From contig CAVBJJ010000032.1 in assembly GCA_963595735.1 (NCBI GenBank), positions 1 to 21,751 of the forward strand: a DNA stretch of 21,751 bases, given 5' to 3'. Numbering within the stretch: position 1 is the first letter of the stretch; each line of letters opens with the position of its first letter. Positions 11,861 to 20,715 of this stretch are shown one piece after another. The notes under the pieces are model-generated. The model did no database searches, was not told the origin of the DNA, and was given only the letters and a program-made list of their open reading frames with translations. The DNA comes from CALWOS01 sp963595735 (GTDB lineage: Bacteria; Bacillota; Clostridia; Oscillospirales; Oscillospiraceae). The translations under genes and the position numbers were made by a program.

Positions 11861-14189
11861 AACTTTGCAGAACACATTGAAGCAGGATAGGGAGCGCTAT
11901 ACGATCCCCAAATCCGTACAAGACACCATCCCCATCCGCCGGATCTGGTCGGATGGGATTTTTCAATTCGGCAGCAAATATTCCAAAACTCTGCGAATCA
12001 GCGATATCAACTATGCCATCGCGTCCAAGGAGGACAAGACGGCCATGTTTCTCGGCTACTCGGAACTGCTGAACGCTTTGGACACCGGCTCCACCACCAA
12101 GATCACCATCAACAACAAGCGGATCAACCGCCGTAATTTTGAGCAGGAACTCATCATCCCCTCCCAGGGGGACGGACTGGATGGCAGCCGTACAGAGTAC
12201 AACGCCATGCTGATGGACAAGGTAACGGATTCCTCCAACAGCGTGATGCAGGAGCGGTACATCACCCTGTCTGCCCACAAGAAGAATATCGAGGAAGCAC
12301 GCACTTTCTTCGACCGCTCGGTCAATGATGTTGCTTCCCGCCTTAACCACATGGACTCCCACTGCGAGGAACTGGACGCGGTGGAACGCCTCCGCATCCT
12401 CCATGATTTCTACCGGGTCGGAGAGGAAACGCAGTTTCAGCTGGATCTGTCCGCCTGCATGAAGCATGGCCGCTCCTTCAAGGACGCCATCTGCCCGGAC
12501 AGCATGGAGTTTAAGAAGGACCATTTCGTCATGGGCAATAAATATGGCCGGGTGCTGTTTCTGAAGGAGTACGCCAGCTATATCAAGGACTCCATGATTA
12601 ACGAACTCACCAGCCTGAACCGCAGTCTCATGCTGTCTATCGACATCATCCCCGTTCCCACGGACGAGGCGGTGCGGGAAATGCAGAACCGGCTGTTGGG
12701 CGTGGAGACCAATGTAACCAACTGGCAGCGCCGCCAGAACAGCAACAATAATTTTTCTGCCGTCGTGCCCTATGATCTGGAGCAGCAGCGCAAGGAGACC
12801 CGGGAGATGCTGGACGATCTCACCACCCGCGATCAGCGGATGCTCTTCGCCGTGGTCACGCTGGTGCATCTGGCAGACAGCAAAGAGGAACTGGACAGCG
12901 ACACGGAAACGCTGCAGTCTATTGCCCGCAAGCATCTTTGCCAGCTTGCACCCCTGAACTGGCAGCAGGCGGATGGCCTTGTGACGGCTCTGCCCCTCGG
13001 CCTGCGCCGGATCGACGCGCTCCGCACCCTGACCACGGAAGCCCTGTCCGTCCTTATGCCGTTCAAGGCACAGGAGATCTGGGACCGGGGCGGCGTGTAC
13101 TATGGTCAGAACGCGATCAGCAAAAATCTCATTGTGGCAGACCGCAAACAGCTGCTCAATGGGAATGCCTTTATATTGGGGATTTCTGGCAGCGGCAAGT
13201 CTTTCAGCGCCAAACAGGAAATGGTGGCGCTGGCATTGTCCACGAAGGATGATATTATTATCATCGATCCGGAAGCAGAATATCGTCCCCTTATAGAGGG
13301 GCTGGGCGGGCAGGTCATCAACATTTCCGCCACTTCGCCTAACCATATCAACGCTATGGATATGGAAAAGGGCTATGGGGACGGAGAAAATCCGGTAGTG
13401 CTGAAATCCGAATTTTTGCTGTCCCTCTGCGAGCAGCTGATCGGTGACGGAAAACTCTCCGCCAAGGAGAAATCCATCATCGACCGCTGCACAGCACAGG
13501 TCTACCGCGATTATATCCGCGGCGGGTATCAGGGACAGGCCCCCACGCTGCAGGACTTCCACGCGGAACTGCTCCGCCAGCCGGAAAAGGAAGCAGCCGA
13601 TGTGGCACTGGCCATCGAGCTTTTTGTCGGCGGCAGTCTGAACACCTTTGCCAAACCCACCAATGTGAATACCCATGCCCGCATCCTCTGTTACGATATC
13701 CGGGATCTTGGCAAGCAGCTTCTGCCGGTGGGGATGCTGGTGGTGCTGGACAGCATCTTTAACCGGATCATCCGCAACCGGGCGCTGGGACGAAATACCT
13801 GGATCTACATCGACGAGATCTATCTGCTGTTCCAGCACGAATACAGTGCAAACTTCCTGTTTACTTTGTGGAAGCGTGTTCGCAAATATCGTGCCTGCGC
13901 CACAGGCATCAGCCAGAATGTAGAGGACCTGCTGCAATCTCACACCGCCCGCACCATGCTGGCAAACAGCGAATTCCTCATCATGCTCAACCAGGCCGCT
14001 ACCGACAGAGCCGAGTTGGCGCACCTTCTGAATATTTCGGATAATCAGCTTTCTTACATCACCAATGTGGATTCCGGCCATGGCCTGATCAAATGCGGCA
14101 GCGCCATCGTGCCTTTTGTGAACCATTTCCCCCGGCACACCCGGCTATATCAGATGATGACCACCAAACCCTCGGACTTTGCCGCGTGA
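11853..14189 (+). CDS. virB4: VirB4-type conjugal transfer ATPase
   Basis: A 778-residue VirB4/TraE-like ATPase that powers the secretion channel at the membrane. The N-terminal 430 residues are the CagE/TrbE-like region; the C-terminal ATPase has Walker A GISGSGKS (Gly443-Ser450) and Walker B IYIDEIYLLF (Asp654-Glu655), plus an HTARTML motif near residue 695, all intact. The length is normal for the family. The start is a TTG at 11853, inside the prgI gene and 9 nt after AAGGAGG (11837-11843). The NlpC/P60 gene follows after 6 nt. A long open frame on the opposite strand is a shadow of this gene. Confidence 0.95.
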   Translation: MIKTLQNTLKQDRERYTIPKSVQDTIPIRRIWSDGIFQFGSKYSKTLRISDINYAIASKEDKTAMFLGYSELLNALDTGSTTKITINNKRINRRNFEQELIIPSQGDGLDGSRTEYNAMLMDKVTDSSNSVMQERYITLSAHKKNIEEARTFFDRSVNDVASRLNHMDSHCEELDAVERLRILHDFYRVGEETQFQLDLSACMKHGRSFKDAICPDSMEFKKDHFVMGNKYGRVLFLKEYASYIKDSMINELTSLNRSLMLSIDIIPVPTDEAVREMQNRLLGVETNVTNWQRRQNSNNNFSAVVPYDLEQQRKETREMLDDLTTRDQRMLFAVVTLVHLADSKEELDSDTETLQSIARKHLCQLAPLNWQQADGLVTALPLGLRRIDALRTLTTEALSVLMPFKAQEIWDRGGVYYGQNAISKNLIVADRKQLLNGNAFILGISGSGKSFSAKQEMVALALSTKDDIIIIDPEAEYRPLIEGLGGQVINISATSPNHINAMDMEKGYGDGENPVVLKSEFLLSLCEQLIGDGKLSAKEKSIIDRCTAQVYRDYIRGGYQGQAPTLQDFHAELLRQPEKEAADVALAIELFVGGSLNTFAKPTNVNTHARILCYDIRDLGKQLLPVGMLVVLDSIFNRIIRNRALGRNTWIYIDEIYLLFQHEYSANFLFTLWKRVRKYRACATGISQNVEDLLQSHTARTMLANSEFLIMLNQAATDRAELAHLLNISDNQLSYITNVDSGHGLIKCGSAIVPFVNHFPRHTRLYQMMTTKPSDFAA

Positions 14190-14195
14190 TCGGGT

Positions 14196-16109
14196 ATGGA
14201 GAAAATCAAAGAAAAGCCGACTCTATCCGGGCACATCAAAGAAAAAGCCGTCTCCGCGCCAAAGGAACTGCTGCGGAGAGGGCTGGACAATGGTACAGAA
14301 CAGCTGCGGACGCAGCTTCGGGATGCCGCACAGCACGGACAGGCGGAGGAGTCCGGCGGAGATCGGATCGAAGATGCCGCGGCAGCTGGTGTGCGCCATG
14401 CAAAGAATGCCCTGCTTGGGCAGCACCGGCGCAAGAGTGCGGCACAGACCAGGGCACAAAAAGATAACCGCTCCGGCGGGGAAACCGGCGCGGTTAAAAC
14501 CCGGGATCGTTATCTGCAAGAGCAAACCGGTACGGCAGTCACAGAGCAGCCGGAGCCGCAGCGGCAAGGGCAGCAGACATTCATCCGGGAGCGCGGCCGC
14601 AAAGCGGCAGGACAGCGTCGGGCGCAAGCCCTGCAAGCACAACGGCAATCGCTGCACCAGACGGGAACCGTTGTGCAGCAGGATTCCGGCTTTGCGGCAG
14701 ACAGCGCATCTAAGCAATCTCCGAAGGTTAGGACGCGCAGATACGGCATTGTGCCCGGAAGGAACCGGACGACCACCGGCAGGCTGGTTTCCGGTACAAG
14801 AACAGGTGCCGCCCCGAAAGTGCGGCAGACCCACCAGACGGCAAGTCAGGCGGCCAGGGCTGCGCAGACAAGTGCCGCAAAGGAACTGACAGTGCAGCAG
14901 ATGCGGTATCGGCAGATGACAAAGGGCGTTCGCCTGACTGCTCAAAAGGCGACGCGCGCTGCCGGGAAAGCACTTCGTGCCATTCTTGCCGCAGCCAAGA
15001 GCCTCTATGCCGCTCTCGTAGCTGGCGGCGGGGTTACGATATCACTGGTTCTGGTGATTTGTCTGATCGGGCTGCTGATAGCGTCACCCTTTGGGATTTT
15101 CTTTTCCGGAGAGGACAGCGGCACCGGCTATACCATGCCGGAAGCGGTCAGTACACTGAATCAGGAATTTACAGGCCGAATCGAGCAGATCAAAGCAGTG
15201 CATCCCCATGACGAACTGGATTTGGACAATGCGGGAAATGCCGCGATGATCGCCAACTGGAGGGATGTCCTGGCGATCTACGCGGTGAAAACAACCACTG
15301 ACGCGGATTCACCGGACGAGGTCGCAACGCTGACGGAGCAGAAGATGACGATCCTGCGGGAGATCTTCTGGGATATGAACGACATCTCCTATCGGGAAGA
15401 AACGGCCTCCGGCGGTGAGAATGGCGAAGATACCATGATTTTGCATATTACTGTCACAGTGAAAAACGCGGCACAGATGGCGGACACCTATCATTTTACC
15501 GCCGAACAGCGCAGGCTGCTGGAAGAACTGCTGCAGCCGGAATATCAGGAACTATTTATGTCGCTGACCGGCAGTTATCAGGATGTGGATCTATCCCAGG
15601 AGGAAATTGCCGAGATCGCAAAACAGCTTCCCGCCGGTCTCAGTGAAGCGCGCAGGCAGGTGGTGCTGACAGCCTATCAGCTTCTGGGAAAGGTCAACTA
15701 CTTCTGGGGCGGAAAGAGCTTGGTTTTGGGATGGGATTCCCGCTGGGGAACAGCGATGAAGGTCGCCGCAGCGGGCAGTTCCAGCACCGGGACAGTGCGG
15801 CCTTTCGGGCTGGACTGTTCGGGATTCGTCGATTGGGTATTCTATAACCAGAGCGGCGGACAGTACATTATCGGGCATGGCGGCGGCGCAGCCTCCCAGC
15901 ATAGCTACTGCACGCCGATCTCCTGGAGCAATGCCCGGCCGGGAGATCTGGTCTTTTATCCCGGAGATACCCATGTGGGCATTGTCTGCGGGTTTGACAG
16001 CAGTGGGAATATTCTCATCATCCACTGTGCCAGTAGTGCCAATAATGTGGTGGTGACCGGGAAAAGCGGCTTTACCTCCATTGCGCGGCCGAAATATTTT
16101 GCAGACTGA
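14196..16109 (+). CDS. Membrane-anchored NlpC/P60 peptidase of the transfer apparatus
   Basis: A 637-residue protein. Residues 1-270 are soluble, very rich in Ala, Gln, Arg and Thr and apparently disordered; residues 272-303 form one membrane helix; about 310-500 is an extracellular linker domain; the C-terminus (about 505-637) is an NlpC/P60 cysteine peptidase with Cys541 in GLDCSGFVDW, His593 in DTHVGIVCG and His610 in IIHCASS. Such VirB1-like wall hydrolases (Orf14 of Tn916 is the usual comparison) open the peptidoglycan for the channel. No lysozyme-like domain is obvious in the linker, where many relatives have one, so it may be a one-domain enzyme. It is the last transfer gene in the window. 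Confidence 0.9.
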   Translation: MEKIKEKPTLSGHIKEKAVSAPKELLRRGLDNGTEQLRTQLRDAAQHGQAEESGGDRIEDAAAAGVRHAKNALLGQHRRKSAAQTRAQKDNRSGGETGAVKTRDRYLQEQTGTAVTEQPEPQRQGQQTFIRERGRKAAGQRRAQALQAQRQSLHQTGTVVQQDSGFAADSASKQSPKVRTRRYGIVPGRNRTTTGRLVSGTRTGAAPKVRQTHQTASQAARAAQTSAAKELTVQQMRYRQMTKGVRLTAQKATRAAGKALRAILAAAKSLYAALVAGGGVTISLVLVICLIGLLIASPFGIFFSGEDSGTGYTMPEAVSTLNQEFTGRIEQIKAVHPHDELDLDNAGNAAMIANWRDVLAIYAVKTTTDADSPDEVATLTEQKMTILREIFWDMNDISYREETASGGENGEDTMILHITVTVKNAAQMADTYHFTAEQRRLLEELLQPEYQELFMSLTGSYQDVDLSQEEIAEIAKQLPAGLSEARRQVVLTAYQLLGKVNYFWGGKSLVLGWDSRWGTAMKVAAAGSSSTGTVRPFGLDCSGFVDWVFYNQSGGQYIIGHGGGAASQHSYCTPISWSNARPGDLVFYPGDTHVGIVCGFDSSGNILIIHCASSANNVVVTGKSGFTSIARPKYFAD

Positions 16110-16125
16110 CATGAGATATCCGGGC

Positions 16126-16170
16126 AAAAGAAAACACCGCCGCCAGACGCTTTTGTTCTGGCGACGGTGT
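16126..16170 (-). terminator. Terminator between convergent genes
   Basis: A 14-bp stem with one mismatch (16134-16147 with 16157-16170). On the - strand it is followed by TTTTCTTTTG, so it mainly ends the ECF/WYL operon, just after the WYL stop. It may also block + strand transcripts of the transfer operon. Confidence 0.8.
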
Positions 16171-16174
16171 GCCT

Positions 16175-17137
16175 TCATTGTAACCATTGTGCCATCCGTT
16201 TCATCTCGTCCAGTGCCACGGCGGGTTCCAGAATGCGGATCCCGCCGCCAAAGGTAAAGACCCAGGCAAAGAAGGGCGGGCTGAGCGCAACCTCTACGGT
16301 GGCAAGGAAGTGCTCCGCACCGTCCGGGGCGGTTGCAACACGGGTTCCGAATCGGTCGATCACGCTGTTCATTAGTCTATTTTCACAGCGCAGTGTGACG
16401 GTCTGAATCGCATCATCGTACATACCGAAGATCTTGGCGGTATAATCCGCAGCAGAGAAATTCCCAATCTCTACAGAAGGCAATGCCTCCAGTTCCGCAT
16501 TTACCATGCGGTCTACGCGAAACTGCGCGATCTTTCCATGCCGCGCGGACCAGCCAACCGTGTAATAGTAGTCCCGCTGCCACATCATGGCGTATGGACT
16601 GAATGCATACCATGCCCCGTCATGCTTGAGCACTTTTTCTTTTTGGGGATTATACATGGCATACTGAAACCGGATCTGCCGATGCTCCCGGATCGCCGTG
16701 TGTATGGTATCCACAGTGTAGTAAATCGTCTCATTGGCAGGCTTTACGGTCTCATCCATATACACAGGGCGATGTAGTTCCTTTGCCTGTTCCGCACTGG
16801 CAAAGGAGGTCAGCTTCCCAATGAGTTCCCGGCTTTTCTTCTTCGTGATAAAACGGGAGGACTCCACAGCATCCACCAGCAGTTTCAATTCCGGCAGTTC
16901 AAACAACCGGGAGGCGACCGAATACCGGTTCTGTGTACTTTTCACGCAGAGAATATCCGCACCGCATGCAGTCAGCTGCGCAATATCGTGATATACGCTT
17001 TTGCGGCTGGCCTCGATGCCGTGCTCCGCCCAGAATTGCAGGATATCCGCAGCGGAAACATCATGCCGCTCATCCGTCTGCGTATATAAGTATTTCAGAA
17101 GTAGGAGAATGCGTCGTTGATTTTCGTTTTTTGCCAT
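16175..17137 (-). CDS. WYL-domain transcriptional regulator
   Basis: A 320-residue regulator. Residues about 5-65 form a winged helix-turn-helix (RRILLLLKYLYTQTDE, then ASRKSVYHDIAQL), followed by a WYL domain from about 135 to 240 (REHRQIRFQYAMYNPQKEK, WYAFSPYAMMWQRDYYYTVG, RVDRM) and a C-terminal extension. WYL proteins bind small ligands or nucleic acids and control nearby genes. It starts 7 nt after the stop of the ABC/ECF gene in the same direction, with only a weak GGTGG upstream, so it is likely read from the same transcript and could control the transport operon. Its ligand is unknown; a corrinoid or a stress signal is possible. Confidence 0.9.
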   Translation of the reverse strand: MAKNENQRRILLLLKYLYTQTDERHDVSAADILQFWAEHGIEASRKSVYHDIAQLTACGADILCVKSTQNRYSVASRLFELPELKLLVDAVESSRFITKKKSRELIGKLTSFASAEQAKELHRPVYMDETVKPANETIYYTVDTIHTAIREHRQIRFQYAMYNPQKEKVLKHDGAWYAFSPYAMMWQRDYYYTVGWSARHGKIAQFRVDRMVNAELEALPSVEIGNFSAADYTAKIFGMYDDAIQTVTLRCENRLMNSVIDRFGTRVATAPDGAEHFLATVEVALSPPFFAWVFTFGGGIRILEPAVALDEMKRMAQWLQ

Positions 17138-17144
17138 CGTTTGC

Positions 17145-19790
17145 TTAATCCACCAATCCGTATTTGACCTTGATGCGGTCGAGCTTTTCCAGCATGGGTT
17201 CTCCGGCGAACCAGAGGAAGATCCACGTGGCCGCGGCCTGAATGCAGTCCATGGGGAAGCCGGAGATATAGTAGCTTAAGATGATCTTCCCGTTCAAATC
17301 GCTGGACCACATGAGGGCGGAGGCGGGGTTCATGATGCCGCCGTAGATCACAATGGCCGCCAAAGCGCCGAACACACACAGGGAGAGCCGGGACCGGCGG
17401 AGCAGTCCCTTCCGGAACAAAACCCCTGCCAAAAAGCCGATGATGCCCATACAGAACATCTGCCACGGCGTCCACGGTCCCTGAGAGAACATGACATTGG
17501 AGGCCAGCATGGTCATGGCCCCCACCAGGAAGCCCGTCTCTCCGCCAAAGGCCACCCCGGCGATGATGGTGATGGCCATGACCGGCTTGAACTGGGGCAG
17601 CATGAAGAACACCGCCCGCCCGGCCACGCCCAGGGCGCACAGCACTGCGATGATGACCAGCTCCCGGGCCTGGGGCTTCCGCCCTTCAAAGACCAGGAAG
17701 AAGGGCAGCATGGTTTCCAACAAGATCAGGAGAGAAATGAAATAGTACTTCTTCCCGCCCAGATAGTAGATGCCGATGAACAGCGTCAGGGGTATGAGCA
17801 GCAAAATCATCACGGCGGCGGCCACCGTGCGTTTCCGCAGCTTTCGCTGCTCCTTCGGCGTCTGCACCAGATAGCCCGGGCGGTTGGACTTTCGGCTGAC
17901 GGCGGCGGCCAGAATGAGCAGGGCTGCGATAAATCCGCCGTACAGCAGAAGCTGGGCGGTGCTCATGCCCGTCAGGCCGTCCGGCGAGATGATGGCCGAA
18001 AGGTCGGTAATGCCGATGGCGTACAGGAACAGTACCACGGCCACGGCGCCGGAGGCGGCGGCCAGCACCTTCCGCCACAGGGGCAGCTTGGGCGGCTTCC
18101 AGTCCGCCGAATTCTCCTGCGGCGCCGGAAGGGGCGGGATGTCCTCCGGCAGGGCCGGTTCCGGCGGCAATACCCCGCCGCAGGCGGAGATCACATCCTC
18201 CGCCGTCACCGCTTCCGGGCTCAGGCTGCGGGCCATACGGTTGGCGGAGGTCGTATAGAAATTGTTTCCGGAGAAGAACACACGGGGGGACGCCTCCGTC
18301 ACGATGCTCCCGTCAAAAAACAGGGCGCAGCGGTGGGCATACCGGGCGCAGAATTCAATGTCGTGGCTGACCATCAAGATGGTCACGCCCCGGCGGAGCA
18401 GGGGCTGCAGAATGCCCGCGATGGTCCGCTTGAACTCTGCATCCAGCCCCTTGGTGGGTTCGTCCAGCAGCAGGATGTCCGGCTCCAGCAGCAGCACCTT
18501 CGCCAGCGCCGCCCGCTGCTGTTCGCCGCCGGAAAGGTCATAGGGGTGCCGGTCCAGCAGGTTTTCCAGCTGGCACAGGGCGGTCACATAGGCCACCAGT
18601 CCGTCCTGCTCCGCCTTGCTTTTTTTCTTCCCCTTCAAAATTTCGTAAAGGTCCTCCCGGACGGTCTTTTTCACGAAGAGCGCCTGGGGGTTCTGGGGCA
18701 ATACCCCTATGCTGCCGTGAAGACGGATGTCCCCGCGGTAGGGCTTGCACAGGCCGGACAGCAGCTTCAGCGTGGTGGTCTTGCCAGTGCCGTTTCCGCC
18801 CAGCAGGGCGAGGAATTCTCCCTTGCGGACCGTGAGCGAAAGGCCCTTCACCACATCCGGAAGGTCCTTTTCGTACTTAAACCAGAGGTCGTTGGCCTCA
18901 ATGGCCGCCTCTTCCGGATAGGTATACTGCGGCTCCGGGGGCAGGGCGTTCAGGGGACGGTCCGCGGCGTAGGACTGAAGCCAGTCCCGCCCTTCCCGGA
19001 CGGTGACGGGGCAGGATGCGTCGTTCTCCACCGCCGCCCAGATGCGCATGGCGGTGGGCATGGCGAGGAACATGGCGTGGCCCTGTTCCTTCAGGGTCAT
19101 GCCAACCTCCTCCGGCGTTCCGGTGCAGAGAAGGCTCCCTTTGTCCATGACCGCCACCGTGGTGGCCAGGGGGAACGCCTCTTCCAGCCGGTGCTCCGTC
19201 AGAATGATGGTGGTGCCAAGCTCCCGGTTGATCTTCCCCAAGGTAGCCAGAAAATCGCTGGCGGCGATGGGGTCCAGCTGGCTGGTAGGCTCGTCCAAAA
19301 TCAGGACGGAGGGCTGCATGGCCATGACCGAGGCCAGGTTCAAAAGCTGCTTCTGCCCGCCGGACAGCTCCGTCACATTTTTATAAAACCAGGTCTGGAT
19401 GCCGAAAAAGCTGGCCATCTCCGCCACTCTGCGGCGGATGGTGGGGGTGTCGCACCCCAGGCTTTCCAGCCCGAAGGCCAACTCGTGCCACACCTTGTCG
19501 GTGACGATCTGGTTGTCCGGGGACTGCTGTACAAAGCCGATCTTCTGGCTCTGGGTGCGCTGATCCAGCGCATCCAGCGGGGTGCCTTCGAACAAGATCT
19601 CTCCCGTGCGCGTTCCGTGGGGGGCGAGGACGGTCTTCAGCTGCCGCAGCAGGGTGCTTTTCCCGCAGCCGGACGGGCCGCCCAGGACGAGAAATTCCCC
19701 CGCCTCCACCGTCAGGGTAAGGGACCGGAGGGTCTGCTTCTCCTGCTCCGGGTAGGAGAAGCTCAGGTCCCGGATCGCAAAAGTTTCCAC
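17145..19790 (-). CDS. ECF transporter EcfA-EcfA'-S component fusion (CblT-like)
   Basis: An 881-residue single chain. The first ATPase domain (about 1-250) has Walker A GPSGCGKST (38-46), LSGGQ (142-146) and LILDEP (163-168). The second (about 296-510) has GGNGTGKTT (331-339), LSGGE (419-423) and LLLDEP (440-445). A linker rich in Pro and Glu (540-570) leads to a membrane part (578-881) with about eight to nine helices, including FKPVMAITIIAGVAFGGETG and QGPWTPWQMFCMGIIGFLAG, typical of ECF substrate-binding S components of the CblT type. Both ATPases are intact. The start is GTG at 19790 after GGGAGGAT and overlaps the EcfT gene by 28 nt. It would import a vitamin, probably cobalamin or a related corrinoid; the substrate is inferred from neighbours and S-component similarity. 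Confidence 0.9.
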   Translation of the reverse strand: METFAIRDLSFSYPEQEKQTLRSLTLTVEAGEFLVLGGPSGCGKSTLLRQLKTVLAPHGTRTGEILFEGTPLDALDQRTQSQKIGFVQQSPDNQIVTDKVWHELAFGLESLGCDTPTIRRRVAEMASFFGIQTWFYKNVTELSGGQKQLLNLASVMAMQPSVLILDEPTSQLDPIAASDFLATLGKINRELGTTIILTEHRLEEAFPLATTVAVMDKGSLLCTGTPEEVGMTLKEQGHAMFLAMPTAMRIWAAVENDASCPVTVREGRDWLQSYAADRPLNALPPEPQYTYPEEAAIEANDLWFKYEKDLPDVVKGLSLTVRKGEFLALLGGNGTGKTTTLKLLSGLCKPYRGDIRLHGSIGVLPQNPQALFVKKTVREDLYEILKGKKKSKAEQDGLVAYVTALCQLENLLDRHPYDLSGGEQQRAALAKVLLLEPDILLLDEPTKGLDAEFKRTIAGILQPLLRRGVTILMVSHDIEFCARYAHRCALFFDGSIVTEASPRVFFSGNNFYTTSANRMARSLSPEAVTAEDVISACGGVLPPEPALPEDIPPLPAPQENSADWKPPKLPLWRKVLAAASGAVAVVLFLYAIGITDLSAIISPDGLTGMSTAQLLLYGGFIAALLILAAAVSRKSNRPGYLVQTPKEQRKLRKRTVAAAVMILLLIPLTLFIGIYYLGGKKYYFISLLILLETMLPFFLVFEGRKPQARELVIIAVLCALGVAGRAVFFMLPQFKPVMAITIIAGVAFGGETGFLVGAMTMLASNVMFSQGPWTPWQMFCMGIIGFLAGVLFRKGLLRRSRLSLCVFGALAAIVIYGGIMNPASALMWSSDLNGKIILSYYISGFPMDCIQAAATWIFLWFAGEPMLEKLDRIKVKYGLVD

Positions 19791-20659
19791 TTTTTATCCT
19801 CCCAACGGTTCAGAATGACGGGGGTCAGGCACAGGGCCAGATAGACGATCTGGAAGCTGACGGTGAACGGCGTCACCGCCGCGCCCCGGATCGTGGGATA
19901 ATAGCGCCAGGAAAAGCCGCCTGCGGCCCAGCCGCTCAAGAGATACACGCCGCAGAACAAAAGCCACAGCAGGGCGGTCCTGTCCCGGTCGTCAAAGCGG
20001 TAAATGGAAAAGGCCGTCCGCCCCGGCAGGCCGTAGCCCCGGCTTTTCATGCTGTCCGCCGTCTCGATGGCGTTTTCCAGCGCCCAGGTGACCATGATGG
20101 AAAAAATCGTAATGGCGTTTTTCGCCCGCTGCAAAAGGGAGCCTTCCGAGGTGTCCCGGCCGATGCAGCGTTGCGCCTCGCTGACCACCTGCAGCTGGGC
20201 CTTGAACTTGGGGACGAACCGCAGGGTCATGCTCAGCACCAGACTGAGCGCCGGGATCACCCGGCCGAAAAGATAGACGAACTTGTCCGAGGTCATCACC
20301 GCATTGTAGCAGGAAAACCATGTAATAATGGACGCCAGCATCACGGCGGCAATCAGTCCATAAACGATGCTTTCCAGTGTCAGCGGATTGCCGGAGGGCA
20401 AATAGGTCAGCAGAGTGGCTCCTTCATGATTGAATGCCGGATTGATCACCGCCGCCAGCAGCATCATAGGCAGCAGAAACAGAAGGCTGAACCGCACTGC
20501 CTTCCGCCCGTTGAGGTAGATGGCGTAGCACAACGCGCAGCCCAGGGAGATGAGCAGGCTGACCGGGTGCAGCAGGAACATGGTGAACAGAAACACCAGC
20601 CCGAAATATAGAAAATTGATCCCGGGATGATAGCCGGAAAAGGTATCTCGGTTCTGCAA
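19763..20659 (-). CDS. ecfT: ECF transporter transmembrane subunit EcfT
   Basis: A 298-residue membrane protein of the CbiQ/EcfT family. It has four to six helices (for example GINFLYFGLVFLFTMFLL, SIVYGLIAAVMLASIITW, RVIPALSLVLSMTLRF) and a cytoplasmic part with the coupling helices around FKAQLQVVSEAQRC and ADSMKSRGYG (residues 201-210), the latter matching the conserved A-R-G coupling motif. It links the ATPases to the S component. The start is a TTG at 20659; an ATG a few bases upstream is followed at once by TGA, and AAAGGGA lies at proper distance. It overlaps the downstream ABC/S gene, with which it must assemble. A hairpin separates it from the DUF4430 gene. Confidence 0.9.
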   Translation of the reverse strand: MQNRDTFSGYHPGINFLYFGLVFLFTMFLLHPVSLLISLGCALCYAIYLNGRKAVRFSLLFLLPMMLLAAVINPAFNHEGATLLTYLPSGNPLTLESIVYGLIAAVMLASIITWFSCYNAVMTSDKFVYLFGRVIPALSLVLSMTLRFVPKFKAQLQVVSEAQRCIGRDTSEGSLLQRAKNAITIFSIMVTWALENAIETADSMKSRGYGLPGRTAFSIYRFDDRDRTALLWLLFCGVYLLSGWAAGGFSWRYYPTIRGAAVTPFTVSFQIVYLALCLTPVILNRWEDKKWKLLRSGT

Positions 20660-20676
20660 TGGATCACATCCCTTTC

Positions 20677-20710
20677 AAAAGAGGGGCGCAAAGCAAATGC
20701 CGCGCCCCTC
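20677..20710 (-). terminator. Hairpin between the DUF4430 gene and ecfT
   Basis: On the - strand, a 9-bp perfect GC-rich stem (GAGGGGCGC at 20710-20702, GCGCCCCTC at 20689-20681) with a 12-nt loop is followed by TTTTG. It begins 5 nt after the DUF4430 stop and could act as a partial terminator, giving more surface protein than transporter. Confidence 0.6.
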
Positions 20711-20715
20711 CGGAT

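Larger units (their letters stand above)
4616..16109 (+). mobile_element. Conjugative transfer module of an integrative element (ends not seen)
   Basis: A continuous set of DNA-processing and type IV secretion genes: candidate oriT, MobC, relaxase, PcfB, VirD4, Maff2, TrbL/VirB6-like, PrgI, VirB4 and NlpC/P60 hydrolase, in an order familiar from Tn1549/CTn-type elements of Clostridia. No integrase, excisionase, replication gene or attachment site is visible, so the limits given are those of recognisable transfer functions only. The upstream cargo and the downstream ECF operon may or may not belong to the same element. Confidence 0.8.

Noticed and set aside
11835..14138. A 767-codon open frame on the - strand opposite virB4
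   Set aside because: It lies fully opposite a gene with intact VirB4 motifs, has no recognisable domain and an odd His/Gln/Val-rich composition; it is a shadow of GC-rich codon use.
18333..19844. A 503-codon open frame on the + strand opposite the ECF ATPase fusion
   Set aside because: It is antisense to two complete ATPase domains, with low-complexity Gly/Gln/His-rich translation and no domain; a shadow frame.
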